DNA of 64,000 nucleotides. Origin: Ichthyophis bannanicus. Its lineage: Eukaryota > Chordata > Amphibia > Gymnophiona > Ichthyophiidae. Below, piece by piece: positions 22,936 to 35,186 of the stretch (the stretch's first letter is position 1; each line of letters opens with the position of its first letter). Below the pieces are notes generated by a model, which saw only the letters and a list, made by a program, of their open reading frames with translations, ran no database searches and was not told the origin of the DNA. The translations under genes were made by a program, and so were the position numbers. The DNA is taken from positions 584,318,438 to 584,382,437 of the forward strand of contig CM066033.1 of assembly GCA_033557465.1 (NCBI GenBank), in the 5' to 3' direction.

Positions 22936-23479
22936 AGTTCTAGCAGGGGAGTGCAGCTATTTAGACCCTTGACCAAAGAACAGTACTTCTTCTATTGGGA
23001 AGATCATTCTCTTCAAACAAGCATATAGCTTTGGAAAGGATGAATGTGGAGCAGTGAAGGAGAAAGGGGACACCTACCTAGCCAGCCAGATCAGCCAAAT
23101 GAACCTAGTGTTCAACGGGGTGACATGTCACAGGCAGTTCACACTCACATCCACCATCCTCCATTACTGTAATTGTTGACTATCTTGATGCTGCATTATC
23201 TTTCTCAGGTCTTCTGGGTTGTCTTGGTCAGTGCTGTCACCCTACTCCCATTGCTTTTGGGACCTTCATCATGGTGCATCCTCTGATTCTTGTTTAAATC
23301 CCTCAGGATGTCATCCAAGCAGTCCATAAATTTTTCTTTCACCCTGGAAGGATCTTAAGGTTCCAATGGTAGGAGCAAAGCCATCCGTGCTAGGGTCTCT
23401 AACTTACTGGCACACAGCTTAACTAAACTCACTCCATTCCTGTGACCTGGGGCTCCTGCAGCTTTTTTTGCTGCAGTGA
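22936..23479. other. Stretch without recognised feature
   Basis: No ORF, repeat end or RNA gene can be supported here. Confidence 0.3.
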
Positions 23480-24060
23480 AGTCTATTTGGTGCTGTTCTG
23501 GTCTTCTTTGAATGTCTTAGGAGCTTGCAGAGTGCTGTTTTGGTCTTCTTTAAGTAGTCAGGGTATGTGGCCGCTGACCTTCATGCTGTGATGGTCCTAT
23601 TTGGGTGTTTAGGGCCTTGCAACTGATCAAGGTGCTCTTCTGGTCCTCTTCGGCTGTTTTAGGGTCTTTCAGCCTGTCTTGCTACTATGTTTCTCTTCTG
23701 GTGTCTTAGGGTCTTACAGCTAGTTTTGGTGCTGTACTGTTCTTTTCCAGTGTTCCTGTGCCTTCCAGTCAATGTTACTTGCTTCTTTAGCACACTCACA
23801 CTTTTTGCAGTTCTCCAGCAGTGTTGTTGCCTCTTCGCCCCACTGCTAATTACCTGGAGTCTTCCTACCAATGTTGATGCCGTTTTAGCTCTCTTAAACC
23901 ATCTTGCCCTTGTCTACTCTCTTGGAGTGATCATTCTGCTCTTTGTCCCTCTTTGCCCTTCTAATGACTGTTTGCAGTCTTCTTTCAACTCCTTGTGTCC
24001 TTTGCCCCTCTTCTGGTGTCTTGGGGTGTTTGTGACACTCTTGATGACTTATGGTACTGT
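23480..24060. repeat. Degenerate CT-rich tandem repeat
   Basis: Units of about 55-70 bp repeat the series GGTGCTGTTCTGGTCTTCTTTG, TGTCTTAGGGTCTTGCAGC with many changes. The 140-codon open frame across it (23687-24109) is a by-product of the low-stop composition. Confidence 0.45.
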
Positions 24061-25215
24061 TTCCTCCATTATAGATGCCTGCCAGCAAGTTTCAAGCAGG
24101 TTTGATTGAAAATGGATTGGAAGCCTCACTGTTCCATTGTAAAAGTGGTTTCCCAATAGGCTTGAATGGGGACAGATGCATGAATTATTCAGCATTGAAC
24201 ACTTTCTGAATGGTGTCCAAGGATGAATTCTAACCAAATTGAAAAGTTTTGACATGCATATCCCGACTTTTTACAATGTCTTGGATTTTGGTAGGCAGAC
24301 ATCCACCCTGAAAAGTAGGTCATTCCTTTCTTCATCGAGCAAATAACACCTTCTGCCACCTGCTGTCTAAAATGTGTTCTTTTCCTCGCTTTCACCAAAG
24401 CAAAACTCCTTATTAACTGCTTTACTTTTTCGTGACTTGCAATTGTTTGCATGCCAGAATACTGTATTCCTCATACGTCTGCTTCTATCAGTATCCTCTG
24501 TGATTATCCAGTTGTTCTTTCCTACATTAATTTTCCTTCAGTGATTTTTTTAATCAAATATCACACTAAGTTCAAAGCTTTTAGCGCTGCATAGTGTCAG
24601 TTTCATTAAAGATGGGCAGACCAGTGCTAGAAAGGTCCACATACATATTTCTACAGTATAATTAGACATTTGCAGCAGAAAATATTATGAAATTTTGATG
24701 GTGGGGATTTATTTTATTCCTGCCTCCACAGAACCTTGTTACTAACTGCTAGACTGTGCTGACATTCACTAAATATGGATGAACTGAACTAATTAAGGTG
24801 CACAGCTCAGAATTCAAACATTTTTCCTTCGCTGCCTACCTTCTGCATATAAGCATGACAATTGCTGAAAAAAATGAATTGTCCAATTGGATTTCTTGTT
24901 TCTTTCTTTCTGGCACATTTTGGTCCTGTGTTTTGGAGGAGTAAATGTGGGAGGAGATTCATCCCCAAGTATGGAGTCGGAATTATATGTGAGTTTTAAA
25001 ACTCTCCGCAGTCTTCTGCTTCCATACTTCAGGCTTCATATGTTAAGCAGATCTCCCTCCAGAGTTTCTTCTGAGAGTCAAAAGTTATGAACTCCAACAC
25101 TTGAAAAGTTGTTTTCCTAAGAGAAAAAAATCAGTTGAACATTTGTGCTTGATCAGAAATCTTATCCCTTTTTAATGAAAATGGGGTTTGTTCATGTATT
25201 TATTGTAGATAGAAC
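24061..25215. other. Stretch without recognised feature
   Basis: AT-rich, probably old non-repetitive DNA. The 87-codon minus frame at 24189-24452 has no family resemblance and I do not call it a gene. Confidence 0.3.
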
Positions 25216-25221
25216 CATTTA

Positions 25222-25649
25222 GGGGCTCTTTGAATAAAGTCTGCTAAGTGGTTTAACATGCATTTTAGTGGATGGTAACAGCCCACTGTGATAGCTCCCA
25301 CGCAGACATGCCGGCTACCAGCCACCAAAATGCATCATGCAAAGGGACGTGTAATGGGCGGGGTAAAGGCAAAATGTGCATGAAGAGCACATTGCAGTTA
25401 GCGTGGGAGTACAGATCATGTGCCAACTGGCAATATGGCAACTAGCGCAGGTGCACCTAGCAATATCTCTATGGGTGATGTTAGGTGCACCCATGTTAAT
25501 TGTACCATGCATTAGGATATACATCTATGTGGGACCATGCAGCCCACACCCCAACAGTTACCATGGAGTCTTGCACTTAACGCACATTAGTTTTCATGCT
25601 AAATGCATTTTAAGTGCAAAATCCTAATGGGCTTTAGTAAACGGTCCCC
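25222..25649. mobile_element. 0.43-kb PIF/Harbinger-like MITE, second copy
   Basis: It starts GGGGCTCTTTGAATAAAG and ends CTTTAGTAAACGGTCCCC. The flanks are TTA and TTG. The inner GTTAGGTGCACCCATG and GCACATTGCAGTTAGCG motifs match the copy at 10828-11274. Confidence 0.6.
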
Positions 25650-25761
25650 TTGATTATCATCATTCAGAGGATGGAGACCACAAAGGCAGGAGAAGATCTG
25701 TTCAGCTCAAGGAGATCTGAGATTGGACCAGCGCATTACATTTTCAGCACCTTACCTGTTT

Positions 25762-25875
25762 GGAGTAGTCTAGTGGTTAGAACCATTGACTGAGTAACCA
25801 AAAGACCAGGGTTTGATTCCCACTAGTACTCCTTGTGGCTTTCAATAAGTCACTTAACCCTCCATTGCCTCAGAA
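25762..25875 (+). repeat. MIR-like CORE-SINE fragment
   Basis: Box A-like TAGTCTAGTGG (25766-25776) and box B-like GGGTTTGATTCCC (25809-25821) are followed by AAGTCACTTAACCCTCCATTGCCTCAG. That is the conserved region after the tRNA head in MIR-type SINEs. Confidence 0.65.
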
Positions 25876-27330
25876 GAAAAGACTGGCCATCTACTTCCAG
25901 TCACACTGCCAAGAGAGCCCAGGAGCTGCTGAGTCTGCACTGATTCAAAGGCACGCATTCTATTAGCTGTTCATCTTTTCTATTTAAATAATACTTCTAA
26001 TGTTAATATACAGTAAAAAGTTTTTTGAAGAATAGAAATATGATTGTAAGAATAATAACATTGGTTTTATTTGATTTCTCACTGTTCCTTGTGTGGATAT
26101 AGAGATTTTTATTTAATACTTAATTACTTACCCATTTAGTTCTAATAATGCCTCATAGGGGTATGTTTGCTAAAGGGTGCTATTTGCGCTGCTGTCACAT
26201 TATCGCATGATAAGGTGCCTTATCATGCGATAATGGCACTTTACCAGGCGATAAGGCGCCTTAGCACGTGTTAACGCATAGCGGCACAAATGAGCACTGA
26301 AGGTGGAGAAAGGCTCCCCAGGGGCAGAGAGAGAGGATCAATGGGCAGAGAGTGGGAGGGGAGAGGCTCCCTGCACACTAACACTGTGAAATCCGAGGCT
26401 GAAAACTAACGCCAGTGAAACCCTGGCGTTAGAGCTGATTTAAAGGGAAAAGAAACCATTTCCGTCAGCAATGTACAGCAAAACCAGGGATACCTACAAT
26501 AAGTGATAAGTGTGATACATGTGCACGGAACAAAAGGGCAAATAAACACTGAAAATGAACAGAAGAAAATGTAAAACAAAAATAACCAAGCTGGCCAACA
26601 GTGATATGAATGGGAAACATCAAAAAACACTCCCAAGAAAGCTCCAAAAAAAAGATATGAATTTTGGAAGGGTCTATGCTCCGTCCACATACAAGGTGAA
26701 TGAGCCCACAGTGAAATTGCGCTGATCAGGGTTTCTGACTACATTGGTCAGGTTTCCTATGGCGTGCACATGTTCCATAACAGCAGGACGGGCATGTCGG
26801 AATGGGCAACTGGACAGATGCTGGAAAAGGGGACACAGAGGGCTGCAGGCGGCACATGCTGTGGTGCAGCTGGGCCACAGTGCAGACTAGGGTGATGCCT
26901 AGCTGGCCCATAGGAATGCTGAAACAGTAGAGCAACCAGACAGCAACTGCTGAGGGCCCAACATGGGCACGAGTGTGCTTCTCACGGTGTCACAGGGGAT
27001 AGTACCCATCAGATACCCCCAATGGCACGGAACATTGGCAGGCGGTGCTGGGGGGAAGCGTGGACAGCTATGCAGGCACCCCTACCCCAGAACACGCACC
27101 ATAGGCAGCCGCCTACTCACACACTGCATGGCCTGAGACTGCACACCACCAGCAGAAGGGCATGTCAGCATGGTGGCAGAGGGGTACTGGTGGTGGAGGG
27201 GGCAGTGGCAGCAGCCCAGAGCAGAACATGGCCTAGCCCTGTTTAGGTGGGTGCCGTGCACTTCTACAGACAGGCTCTGTCTGACAAACAGTCATGGTAT
27301 CTTCAGGGAATGCACAGTCTCTGTGGCAAC

Positions 27331-27394
27331 ACGGTGGTGCAATGAACACAGCCAGTGTGTTCAGGAGCAAAAAGTCACTGGTTCAAGTCCCAGC
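27331..27394 (+). repeat. Type-2 tRNA-like module in E4
   Basis: TGGTGCAATGAACACAGCC and the box B-like GGTTCAAGTCC (27380-27390). The best-preserved box B of this type among the short copies. Confidence 0.5.
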
Positions 27395-27544
27395 TGTGGT
27401 TCCTGCCAACCTAGTCCCCATATTTTACCACTACTAAAACATGGTAGTACAGACAGAATCTTTATTGCAGATAACAGAAACATGCCCAGTACGCCTACAT
27501 TGTACCCTACAGAGCACAGACACCATAAACATGCACATTACCTA

Positions 27545-27745
27545 GAGCAGAGTCTCCCAAATGCAGTCCTGGAGGGCCAAACACCATTCAGGTTCCATGC
27601 TGCCTCTAATAAACACGGCTGGGCAGCATGTCTATGCACTGCCCCCATGGTATGCAGATGTATCTCATGCATATTCATTAGGGACAGCATGAAAACCCGA
27701 ACAGTGTTTGCCCCACCAGGACTGGAGTTGGGAACCTCTGCCCTA
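27545..27745. repeat. hAT-MITE-like palindromic module in E4
   Basis: GTCTCCCAAATGCAGTCCTGG and CCAGGACTGGAGTTGGGAAC form the ends. The interior has two near-inverted TCTCATGCATATTCATTAGG-like halves. Confidence 0.55.
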
Positions 27746-29551
27746 GAGCAGCAGCCAACAGGGGCAGACACACCCTCACCCACAGGCTCCATTATCCAAA
27801 GCCTCCTGGAGAGGCAGGATGTTGGGCCCTGCGTGCATCTCCCAATACTAGCACTTGCATACCTTAGCAATGCTACCCTAAACCTGGGAATATGGTACTT
27901 ACCTATCAAACGGTTGCTATGATTACTGGCAGATAGCAATTCCTAAGTTAAGCACAATTTTCTGAGTGAGATGCATCATAGCAACCTTTCTGATGACTGT
28001 GGAGTGTGCTTCAGGTCTGGTGTCTGACAGTGTTTACCACTCTGGGGAGTGACCCCAACAGTATTGTGTACCATAGCCATGCCTGCACTGTGCCCAGGAC
28101 TGGTGCGGTGGCCAGGGCTGCCAAGAGCCTCTATATCTGCACAATGCTGGCATAGGTGTGGGAGCGTGTGTTTGTCTATCCAGTGTGTGGTGTCTGCCAA
28201 CACCTTCCTCAGCCCACACTGTTGCCAGTGTTAGCCTGCCAATGTGCATAATGAGGAGCAAGGTACCATGGGTATAGCCTGGACAGGGTGGCCTGGCCAG
28301 GATGCATCTGCACAGGGCATAGGGCAATGGCTCGGAGATTGTAGTGCCTGACAACCACCTGCAGGGACAGGTTGGCCACAGCATGTCCTGCTGGGAGGTC
28401 ACTCTCACCCTGACTGAGCAGTGACCACGGCATGGCTAGGTTCCCCCATAGCGCTGTGCATCTGTTTTCTCTCATGTGATATTTATGGGTTTCCTTTTGG
28501 GTCCTGATCACTGACTTATCTGCTTGGTGCTGATATCCATGTTCTGGATACATGCATCTTTTCCAGGAACATGCACTATGGACTAGCTAGCAGATGGTCT
28601 GCAGTTAGTATGTGTCTGACTGGAACATCTTGCAGGTTGCAGCAGCTGGAGGCTCTTGTTGCTGCAGAATGTCAGATAGTTTGGGGGGGGGGGGCAGCTG
28701 AGCATTTCCAGGCCTTCTGTCTGCCTTGCCTTATGGATGTGTACAGATCTGCATTGCTGTAGGGTGTGTGTTCTGCAGCAGGACTGGGGTTGATGGTCCC
28801 CTCTACTGCCACCCTTGCAGGGAGGCAGAATGTGGATCTGTTGGTGGGAGATCCTGTTTCCCACCCTGAGCCACAGAGGGTAGGTTGGGTGGTGTTACAT
28901 AATCTGCCTACAGGTCCAAACTCCTCTACCCTCCACCTACATCATGTGACCATGGCACCAACACAGGATATGCACTATTCTGGGTGCATCATCGCCCATA
29001 AGGGCTAAACATGACTGAGAAATACAGATGGACATAAATGTATCCCAGGTGTGTCTGCAGGAACTACCTATCACACACACTAGCACTGATGGGGACCTGC
29101 AGCATGGCTTGTTTCAGCCATGAAAGGTGCTGTGGACCTGGTACTGGGTGCCCCACCTCACCCTTAGGGTGAGCACTGTACCCGCACAATGTGACAGTCT
29201 TTAGCTACTCTGTGCCAGTAACACACACGGTCAGTACCCCCTACCAGGCTGAGGTGCTGTGGGGGTGCACACAGTCATTTCCCCTTACCAGTCCGAGGTG
29301 CTGTGGGGGTGCATACCCCATCTTGTGATCATCTGTAGACTGCTGATTTGCATGTGCAGTGCATCATGGGTACGGGTGGGTTAACCCTATCCTGGTAACC
29401 ACAGCAGACAGTTTGTGTGGTGACATGCAGTCCTTCTGTAGCCAGCCAGGGGTTTGTTAGTAGCTGTAGCCCACTGGTAACTTCACTGCTTGTGGAGCCA
29501 GAGGTCATGAGTTTGATAGGCCTGTCTGAGGCATTTTATTTTTTACTGTAA

Positions 29552-29808
29552 ATTAGTGCTGCCAGCAAAACCACCCTCACAGTGCTGTAGCCTTAAGGTG
29601 CCTCATAAGGCACCTTCTAAAGCGCTCTATAAGGTGCCCTATAAAGCGCCCTATAAGGCACCTTATAAGGTGCCCTATAAGGAACATTATAAGGTGCCTT
29701 GGCGGACAGTGCACTTTATAATGTGCTCTCTGGAGTGCCTTATAGGGCGCCTTATGCGGCACCTTAAGTTATGGCACTGTGAGGGTGTGTTTGCTGGCAG
29801 CACTAATT
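29552..29808. repeat. Hairpin with GGTGCC/TTATAAGGCACC palindromes (E4)
   Basis: The outer arms TTAGTGCTGCCAGCAAAACC and TGTGTTTGCTGGCAGCACTAA pair. The interior is an array of short palindromes, mostly separated by TATAA. It is in the same position as 13197-13476 in E2. Confidence 0.7.
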
Positions 29809-30018
29809 TAAATTAAAAAAGAAAATGCCTCAGACTGCCCTATCATATAACCCCACTGTGGGATCAAACCCATGACCTCTGGCTTCATAGGCAGTGAAGT
29901 TACCAGTGAGCTATAGTTACTAACAAACCCCTGACTGGCTACAGAAGGACTGTAGATCACCACACAAACTGATTTAAAGTAAAAGGTAATGCCTTAGATA
30001 GACTTACTCATCGGGCCC

Positions 30019-30083
30019 ACTGGGGGATCAAACTCATGACCCCTGTTTCATCAATCAATGTAGTAACCATTATGCTACACCTC
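30019..30083 (-). repeat. tRNA-like module in E4 A end
   Basis: The box B complement GGATCAAACTC is at 30025-30035 and the box A complement CCATTATGCTA at 30067-30077. Confidence 0.55.
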
Positions 30084-30283
30084 TGTTGCTGTGTTTATAC
30101 GTCAGCGCACCTAATTAAGGCTAACATGCATTAACATGCCACGGCTCCCTCTATCGCATGAAAACGTACCTTATCGCACGATAACCCTAAATGCTACCTT
30201 AAGACAGGAATTCCTACTACCTTATATGGCATCCTGCACACTAACGCCGGCTGCACGTTACGACTGCTTAGTAAACATGCCCC

Positions 30284-30420
30284 ATAGTTAAATTTATTTT
30301 GTTTTCAAAATTGAGACTCAAATATTTGACTATTTCAGTGTTATGATATCCTTTGACCACTTTGACCCAGAGAAAAGCGGTATATAAGCTTAGCTAAATA
30401 AATAAAAAAACTTCTTTCCT
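30284..30420 (+). repeat. LINE/SINE tail
   Basis: AAAGCGGTATATAAGCTTAG followed by AAATAAATAAAAAAA is a typical LINE-derived 3' end. E4 is inserted at its left edge. Confidence 0.45.
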
Positions 30421-30437
30421 GGACAAACATAAGCACT

Positions 30438-32620
30438 ATGGGGGTCATTCTGAACTACGAATAAGCCGCCTTAAAGTGCAGGATAGACATGTATCTTGCA
30501 AAGATGTGTTAAACCGTGTGCTGCATAATGGCAACCCTGCACGTATATGGCACACAAACGGGGATCCCAGAATGTGAGCAGAAAGGGGCATGACAAGGGT
30601 GTGGCCAGCCAATCAATGTATAAAGCATATTCCGGTGCTGCTCGTGTATGTCCACAGTAGTTCCTGCAGACATCCAGGTTATACCTGCTGAAAGGTGGAA
30701 TAAAGGTAGGACTTACAAATATTTCTGCCCTGCACCTCAATGCAGCCCATAGCGGTGAATAGATGTGTAACCTATGCTTTGTACTGTTAGAACATAAGAA
30801 CATAAGAAATGCCATACTGGGTCAGACCAAGGTCCATCAAGTCCAGTATCCTGTTTCCAACAATGGCCAATCTAGGTCACAAGTACCTAGCAGTTTCCCC
30901 AAAAGACACAGGTTGTCTGTAGGCTGGAAAGCCACACCATGTAGTGTTCCTGAAAAGAAAGCAAAGGAGAGAGAAGTTTGAGGTCCTAGTAACAAAAAAA
31001 AAAAACACCCCCACAAATGTATGGGGAAGGGCACAGGTGTGCTTACCAGCTATGCTGGCATTTGCTGAGTGAGCTAAGGGGCAAAGCGTTATGGAGCCCT
31101 AGGACTCCATGTGAAAATGTAAGCTCAGCCATCGGTGCCATGTGCAGCACTCTGCCAGCTGGAGTGTTGCGCTCCACACAGCAGACCTTTATAATATGCC
31201 CTATGCAATGTGCACAGTCCCCGGATGCAGAAAAGGTCAGATATAAAACTCTCAGAACACAATAATGGGGAAGGTCTATGCTGGTGGCCCTGTGGCACAT
31301 ATCATGTGCATAGGTCACCGTTGCGGTTGGTTACATATATAGACCATTGATTTGCAAAGCGCATTCAAGGTTTGACCCTTGCGACTGATATACTTGATGG
31401 GTTGTTTTAGCCTAAAGCAGTTCTGTGACTGTTTGAGGTCCACCTGTGTAGGTATTGTGTATGTCGGTATGCATCTTGAAATGCAGTGATCAGGTATGAT
31501 GATGGGTTGGAAGTACTGATTTCCATGGTTTCCATTCCATCATCTATGTTATTCGGTGCAGGGCATGCTGTTGGCAGATGTCTGCTTCTGTGGGACTGCA
31601 AGTGAGAGTGCATGTGTGTGTGTGTGGTTGGAGTGCTGCACGGGGGAAACAAGATTACTCATCCATATACGGAGGGGGGGGGAAGAGGTATGCCTGACAG
31701 GTACCTGGACTATAGGGCTGACTGCAGCATCACCAGGTGCAAGTGAGAACAGGCAGGAGTGAGCAAGGCAGGTCCGCATTCACGTACCTGTCTATACACT
31801 TTCCTGTCACTACTAAGGGGACCTCAGCAGGAGGGCGTGGAACAGAGTATGCCATGCCAAGGTGCACCAGCATTGCGCTACACAATGTGCATAGTTGTAG
31901 GGAGCGACTTTGGTGTCTCTGGGCATGTCTCTGTGATGCTTGCACTGCTGACTGCTGTCATTCCATTGGCCCTTTATTAGTGATAGGGAAATGTTTGTCT
32001 GATTCACTATGGGGGGGGGGGGGCCTGTTCTGCTGGATTCATGTACTTACTTAGCATTGTACAGACTTGTTTCTGAGATGTCCATGCTATGGGAGGTCAT
32101 CCACTGCCATGTATGTAGTTCTGCACTGCTACTTGTACCAAATGGATCACACTCTACCTGTTTTCCTGCTACAGTACAGTGCACGGTGCTTGCTTTGTAA
32201 TGTTCTGGGCAATATCACAGACTAATTTCTATCATCTAACTTTCATCCTCCTATGGGTATTGTCAACTTACATTGTAATTCTGCCTCATAACAGCACTGT
32301 CCACGTCCACAGCTGCTTAAAAGCTGCATGTTTTAAAGGGGAGATGTGGCCATTCATGGGTAGATTGCGGAGACAGGCAGGGTCGCAGATGTAAATCATT
32401 TTAGAATACGGTGATTGTGGGGACCTCCACAGCCATTGTCGGCGTATACCCATCTTTGTACAGTGTAGCACTGTGGGCGGATCACACCTAGCACGTCTAT
32501 GTGGGTGATTCTGTGTATGCGGCTGGATCTATCCCCGCATGTGCGGAACTGGGTTACATTTCTGCACGTTTCCATTTGTATGTGCCTGCTGCCTGGACGC
32601 GCACGTTTTCGGAATTGACC
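30438..32620. mobile_element. Possible second large DNA-transposon family
   Basis: The left edge GGGGGTCATTCTGAACTACG and the right edge CGTTTTCGGAATTGACCTC are imperfect inverted copies. CG-containing subterminal sequence is present on both sides. I could not find a matching target-site duplication, and the interior has no supported ORF. A CR1 3' fragment lies inside. Confidence 0.35.
30789..30925 (-). repeat. CR1 LINE 3'-end fragment
   Basis: AGAACATAAGAACATAAG then CCATACTGGGTCAGACCAAGG, nearly identical to the 3' end at 14334-14470, and truncated after about 140 bp. Confidence 0.75.
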
Positions 32621-32654
32621 TCAATCCATATACGGTTTTGAATTCAAAAAACTT

Positions 32655-32960
32655 CCCTCTTCAGATACAGTAACATATAGTAGCATCGTAAATGATGGCA
32701 GATAAAGACCAGCATGGTCCATCTAGTCTACTCAGTGAGGTGGCAAGAGTAGGTGCACCTGCTGCTCTGTGAAGGTTACTCCCCTCATGCCTTCATTGAG
32801 GGTTTTACCCACTGCTCTGTGCAGGTTATCCCCCTCTGTGTCTTTGTTTAGGTTTGTACCCACTACTCCATGCAGGTCACTTCCTATATTTTTTGAAATG
32901 TAAAATTTAAGTTTGCTTTAATTCCATCCTCTTCTGTCACTGTTTTGTCCCCATCACCTC
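32655..32960 (-). repeat. LINE 3'-end fragment
   Basis: AACATATAGTAGCATCGTAAATGATGGCAGATAAAGACC-type block, the same group as at 3200 and 22870, with degenerate LINE sequence to about 32960. In this direction the 3' end is at the left. Confidence 0.5.
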
Positions 32961-33194
32961 TACTGGGACTGCTGATTGAAAACGTTCAAGAAAACAATTT
33001 TCAAATCCATTTTCAAATCCATTTTCATTTTCATTTGCCTACAGAAATGGGCTTTTAGAATATTGTCTGCCTGATAAGCATGTAAGCATATATTTAATGT
33101 GCAAGCATATATGTATATCTTTGAAAATTCAAACATAGGCATGTAAATTGCATGTGAAAAGCTATGAAGTCCAAACGTGAAAACAGACTAGATA

Positions 33195-33385
33195 CTGGGG
33201 TCTCCAACTCCAGTCCTGGAGGGCACCAACAATTCAGGTCTTCAGGCTGTCCCTAATGAATATACATGAAATACATTTGCATGCACTACCCCCATTGTAT
33301 TCAAATGTATCTCATGCATACTCATTAGGAACGGCGTGAAAATCTGAACAGTTTGGTGCCCTCCAGGACTGGAGTCAGAAGTTCT
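33195..33385. mobile_element. hAT-like palindromic MITE
   Basis: Ends GGGGTCTCCAACTCCAGTCC and CCTCCAGGACTGGAGTC are inverted copies. The core has two TGAATATRCATGARATACAT halves. Adjacent to another copy at 33397. Confidence 0.6.
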
Positions 33386-33396
33386 ACCTTCTAGTT

Positions 33397-33600
33397 CAGG
33401 GATCTCCAACTCCAGTCCTGGAGGGCACTAAACCAAACCATTCAGATTTTCAGGCTGTCCCTAATGAATATGCATGAGATACATTTAAATACAATGGGGG
33501 CAGTGCATGCAAATATATCTCTTGCATATTCATTAGGAACAGCCTGAAAACCTGAATGGTTTGGTTTGGTGCCCTCCAGGACCGGGGTTGGTGATCCCTG
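33397..33600. mobile_element. hAT-like palindromic MITE, second adjacent copy
   Basis: It runs from CAGGGATCTCCAACTCCAGTC to its inverted copy ending GATCCCTG. The CAGGG ... CCCTG termini are usual for hAT elements. An 8-bp duplication is not exact (only CTAG is shared). Confidence 0.65.
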
Positions 33601-33689
33601 GACTAGAACATAGAAATTCCACAGACCAAACAGCCAGCAAACACAAAGAGCGGATGCAGGCCAGGGCCTTATTGCACAGATTTCTTTGT

Positions 33690-34278
33690 TGAGAGAAGCA
33701 CAACTCGGCCAAATTTTAGTGACAAAGACTTCACCAGGGTCAAACTCCCAAAATGAGGATGCAAAAAGCTATATTGTAGGTAGATGTGCAAAAGCAGCAT
33801 TCAAAGTGTCATACAAACCACTGAAATTCATATGGAAATGTGACTTGTGGCAGATTAGTCTGTGCTGTGTATCACTGCAGCTAGAGCTTCTAGTTTCCTG
33901 TATTTGGGTTCATGGGGCACTGGTGCATAGACGTGAGTGTGAAGTGGTAGCTGAGAGGATGCTGCTGCTCATAGTCCCTTTATGGCTTGCTGATGCATCT
34001 ACTCTTTCCCCTTCTGCATCACTACCATCCCCCTGTCTCTGGCGCTCCCTTTCCTCCATCTGAATCACCAGCGTCTTCCAGTAATTCAGTGTGCTGCACT
34101 GCAAAATCATAGTTCCTTTCATCAGTGGGTTACAGAGAGCAGCCAGCATGTAAACATTCTCCTTTCTGAGGGGTTTCAAACATGCAAGGAGCCCACCATC
34201 ACTAAAACCTCTGCCTTCAATCCCTGTCATTGCTGAAAACACTCTAATGCTGCCTGTAGAATATTCATTATTGTGCAC
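33690..34278 (-). pseudogene. hAT transposase C-terminal relic (split by E5)
   Basis: The minus frame from 34278 reads FSAMTGIEGRGF, then VYMLAALCNPLMKGTM and a Glu/Arg-rich tail with many Ser. The block before the tail has the form of the LAA-LL-DP-RFK segment of hAT transposases, with the usual D replaced by N. It sits directly beside the left end of E5. Another hAT-like fragment on the same strand lies beyond the right end of E5, so the two are probably halves of one gene. Degenerate, no activity expected. Confidence 0.45.
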
Positions 34279-35120
34279 TAAGGGGTATGTTTACTAAACT
34301 GCGTTAACATAGCAGCGGCGTAAGGGCACCTAACACGCGTTAACATCACCGTCCACAGTGAGTCCCACAGGGGGCAGAGAGAGGGCAGAGAGAAGGGGCT
34401 AATGGGCGGGGAGCGGGCGGGGAGAAGCTCCTGCAACACTAACGAGGGGTACTGAAGGGCTGAACATTACCGGGAAAACCTGCCGTTAGATGCAGATATA
34501 CAGGAGGGTGAAAAGTGATAGTAGTGATCCATATGTAGCAACAGCATAGTGCCCAAGTATGAAAGGCCCCTATGTCAATGGGGCATAGGGGGCTGCAGGT
34601 GGGACATGTAGTGGGGGCAGCTGGGGCACAGGGTGGACTAGGCTGTCGCCTAGGTGGCACATAGGAACACAGAAACTGGAAATCAGCAAAACAGCAGCTG
34701 ACCAAGGCGAAACATAAGCCACATACATCTACCTGGTGCACCCTAGCCAATAGTTGCTAGGGCACTGACCCGACATCCCCCTATCTATCCCTCCGCCATA
34801 TGGAAAGGACATAATATTGGTAGGTGGTGATGGAAGGGATGTGGGGATGTCCATGTATGCCTCCCCACCCCAGACCCCGCTCTTTAGGCGACTGCCTACC
34901 TGTACAGTGGATGGCCTGGTACTGCGCACTACCAGCACCGACAGCATATGGCCAGGCAGCATGGCAGGGGGGCATGTGTTGGTGCTGTAGGAGGCAGTGG
35001 CACCTGCCTGCAGTGCAACCAGGCCATGTCCTGTACCAGTACGTGGTGTGCAGTGCAACAGAAAAGGTCTGGCTGAGGTGAGGTAAAGGTAGCCCCAGGG
35101 ACTACTGTGCTTCTGTGGCA

Positions 35121-35186
35121 ACAGTGTGGTGCAGTACACACAGCCAGTGTACCTTGGAGCAGAGGGTTACAGATTCAGGTCCCAGC
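35121..35186 (+). repeat. Type-2 tRNA-like module in E5
   Basis: GTGTGGTGCAGTACACACAGC, then GATTCAGGTCCC in the box B position. Confidence 0.45.

Larger units (their letters stand above)
26158..30283 (-). mobile_element. E4: PIF/Harbinger-like element, B end to A end
   Basis: ATA flanks both sides (26155-26157, 30284-30286). In order it holds the B end with TTATCGCATGATAA-type palindromes (26190-26275), the conserved 26.45-26.95 kb block, a type-2 tRNA-like module, a hAT-MITE-like module, the long conserved block 27.95-29.45 kb, the palindromic hairpin array, a type-3 module, and the A end with tRNA-like module. It lacks the CR1 and pentamer-LINE insertions of E2 and E3, so it is the cleanest short copy. 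No gene. Confidence 0.82.

Noticed and set aside
24189..24452. 87-codon minus frame as a small host gene
   Set aside because: No family resemblance, no splice or promoter evidence.
27170..27922. 250-codon plus-strand frame in E4
   Set aside because: It runs through a tRNA-like module and a MITE. It is not conserved as one frame in E2, E3 or E6.
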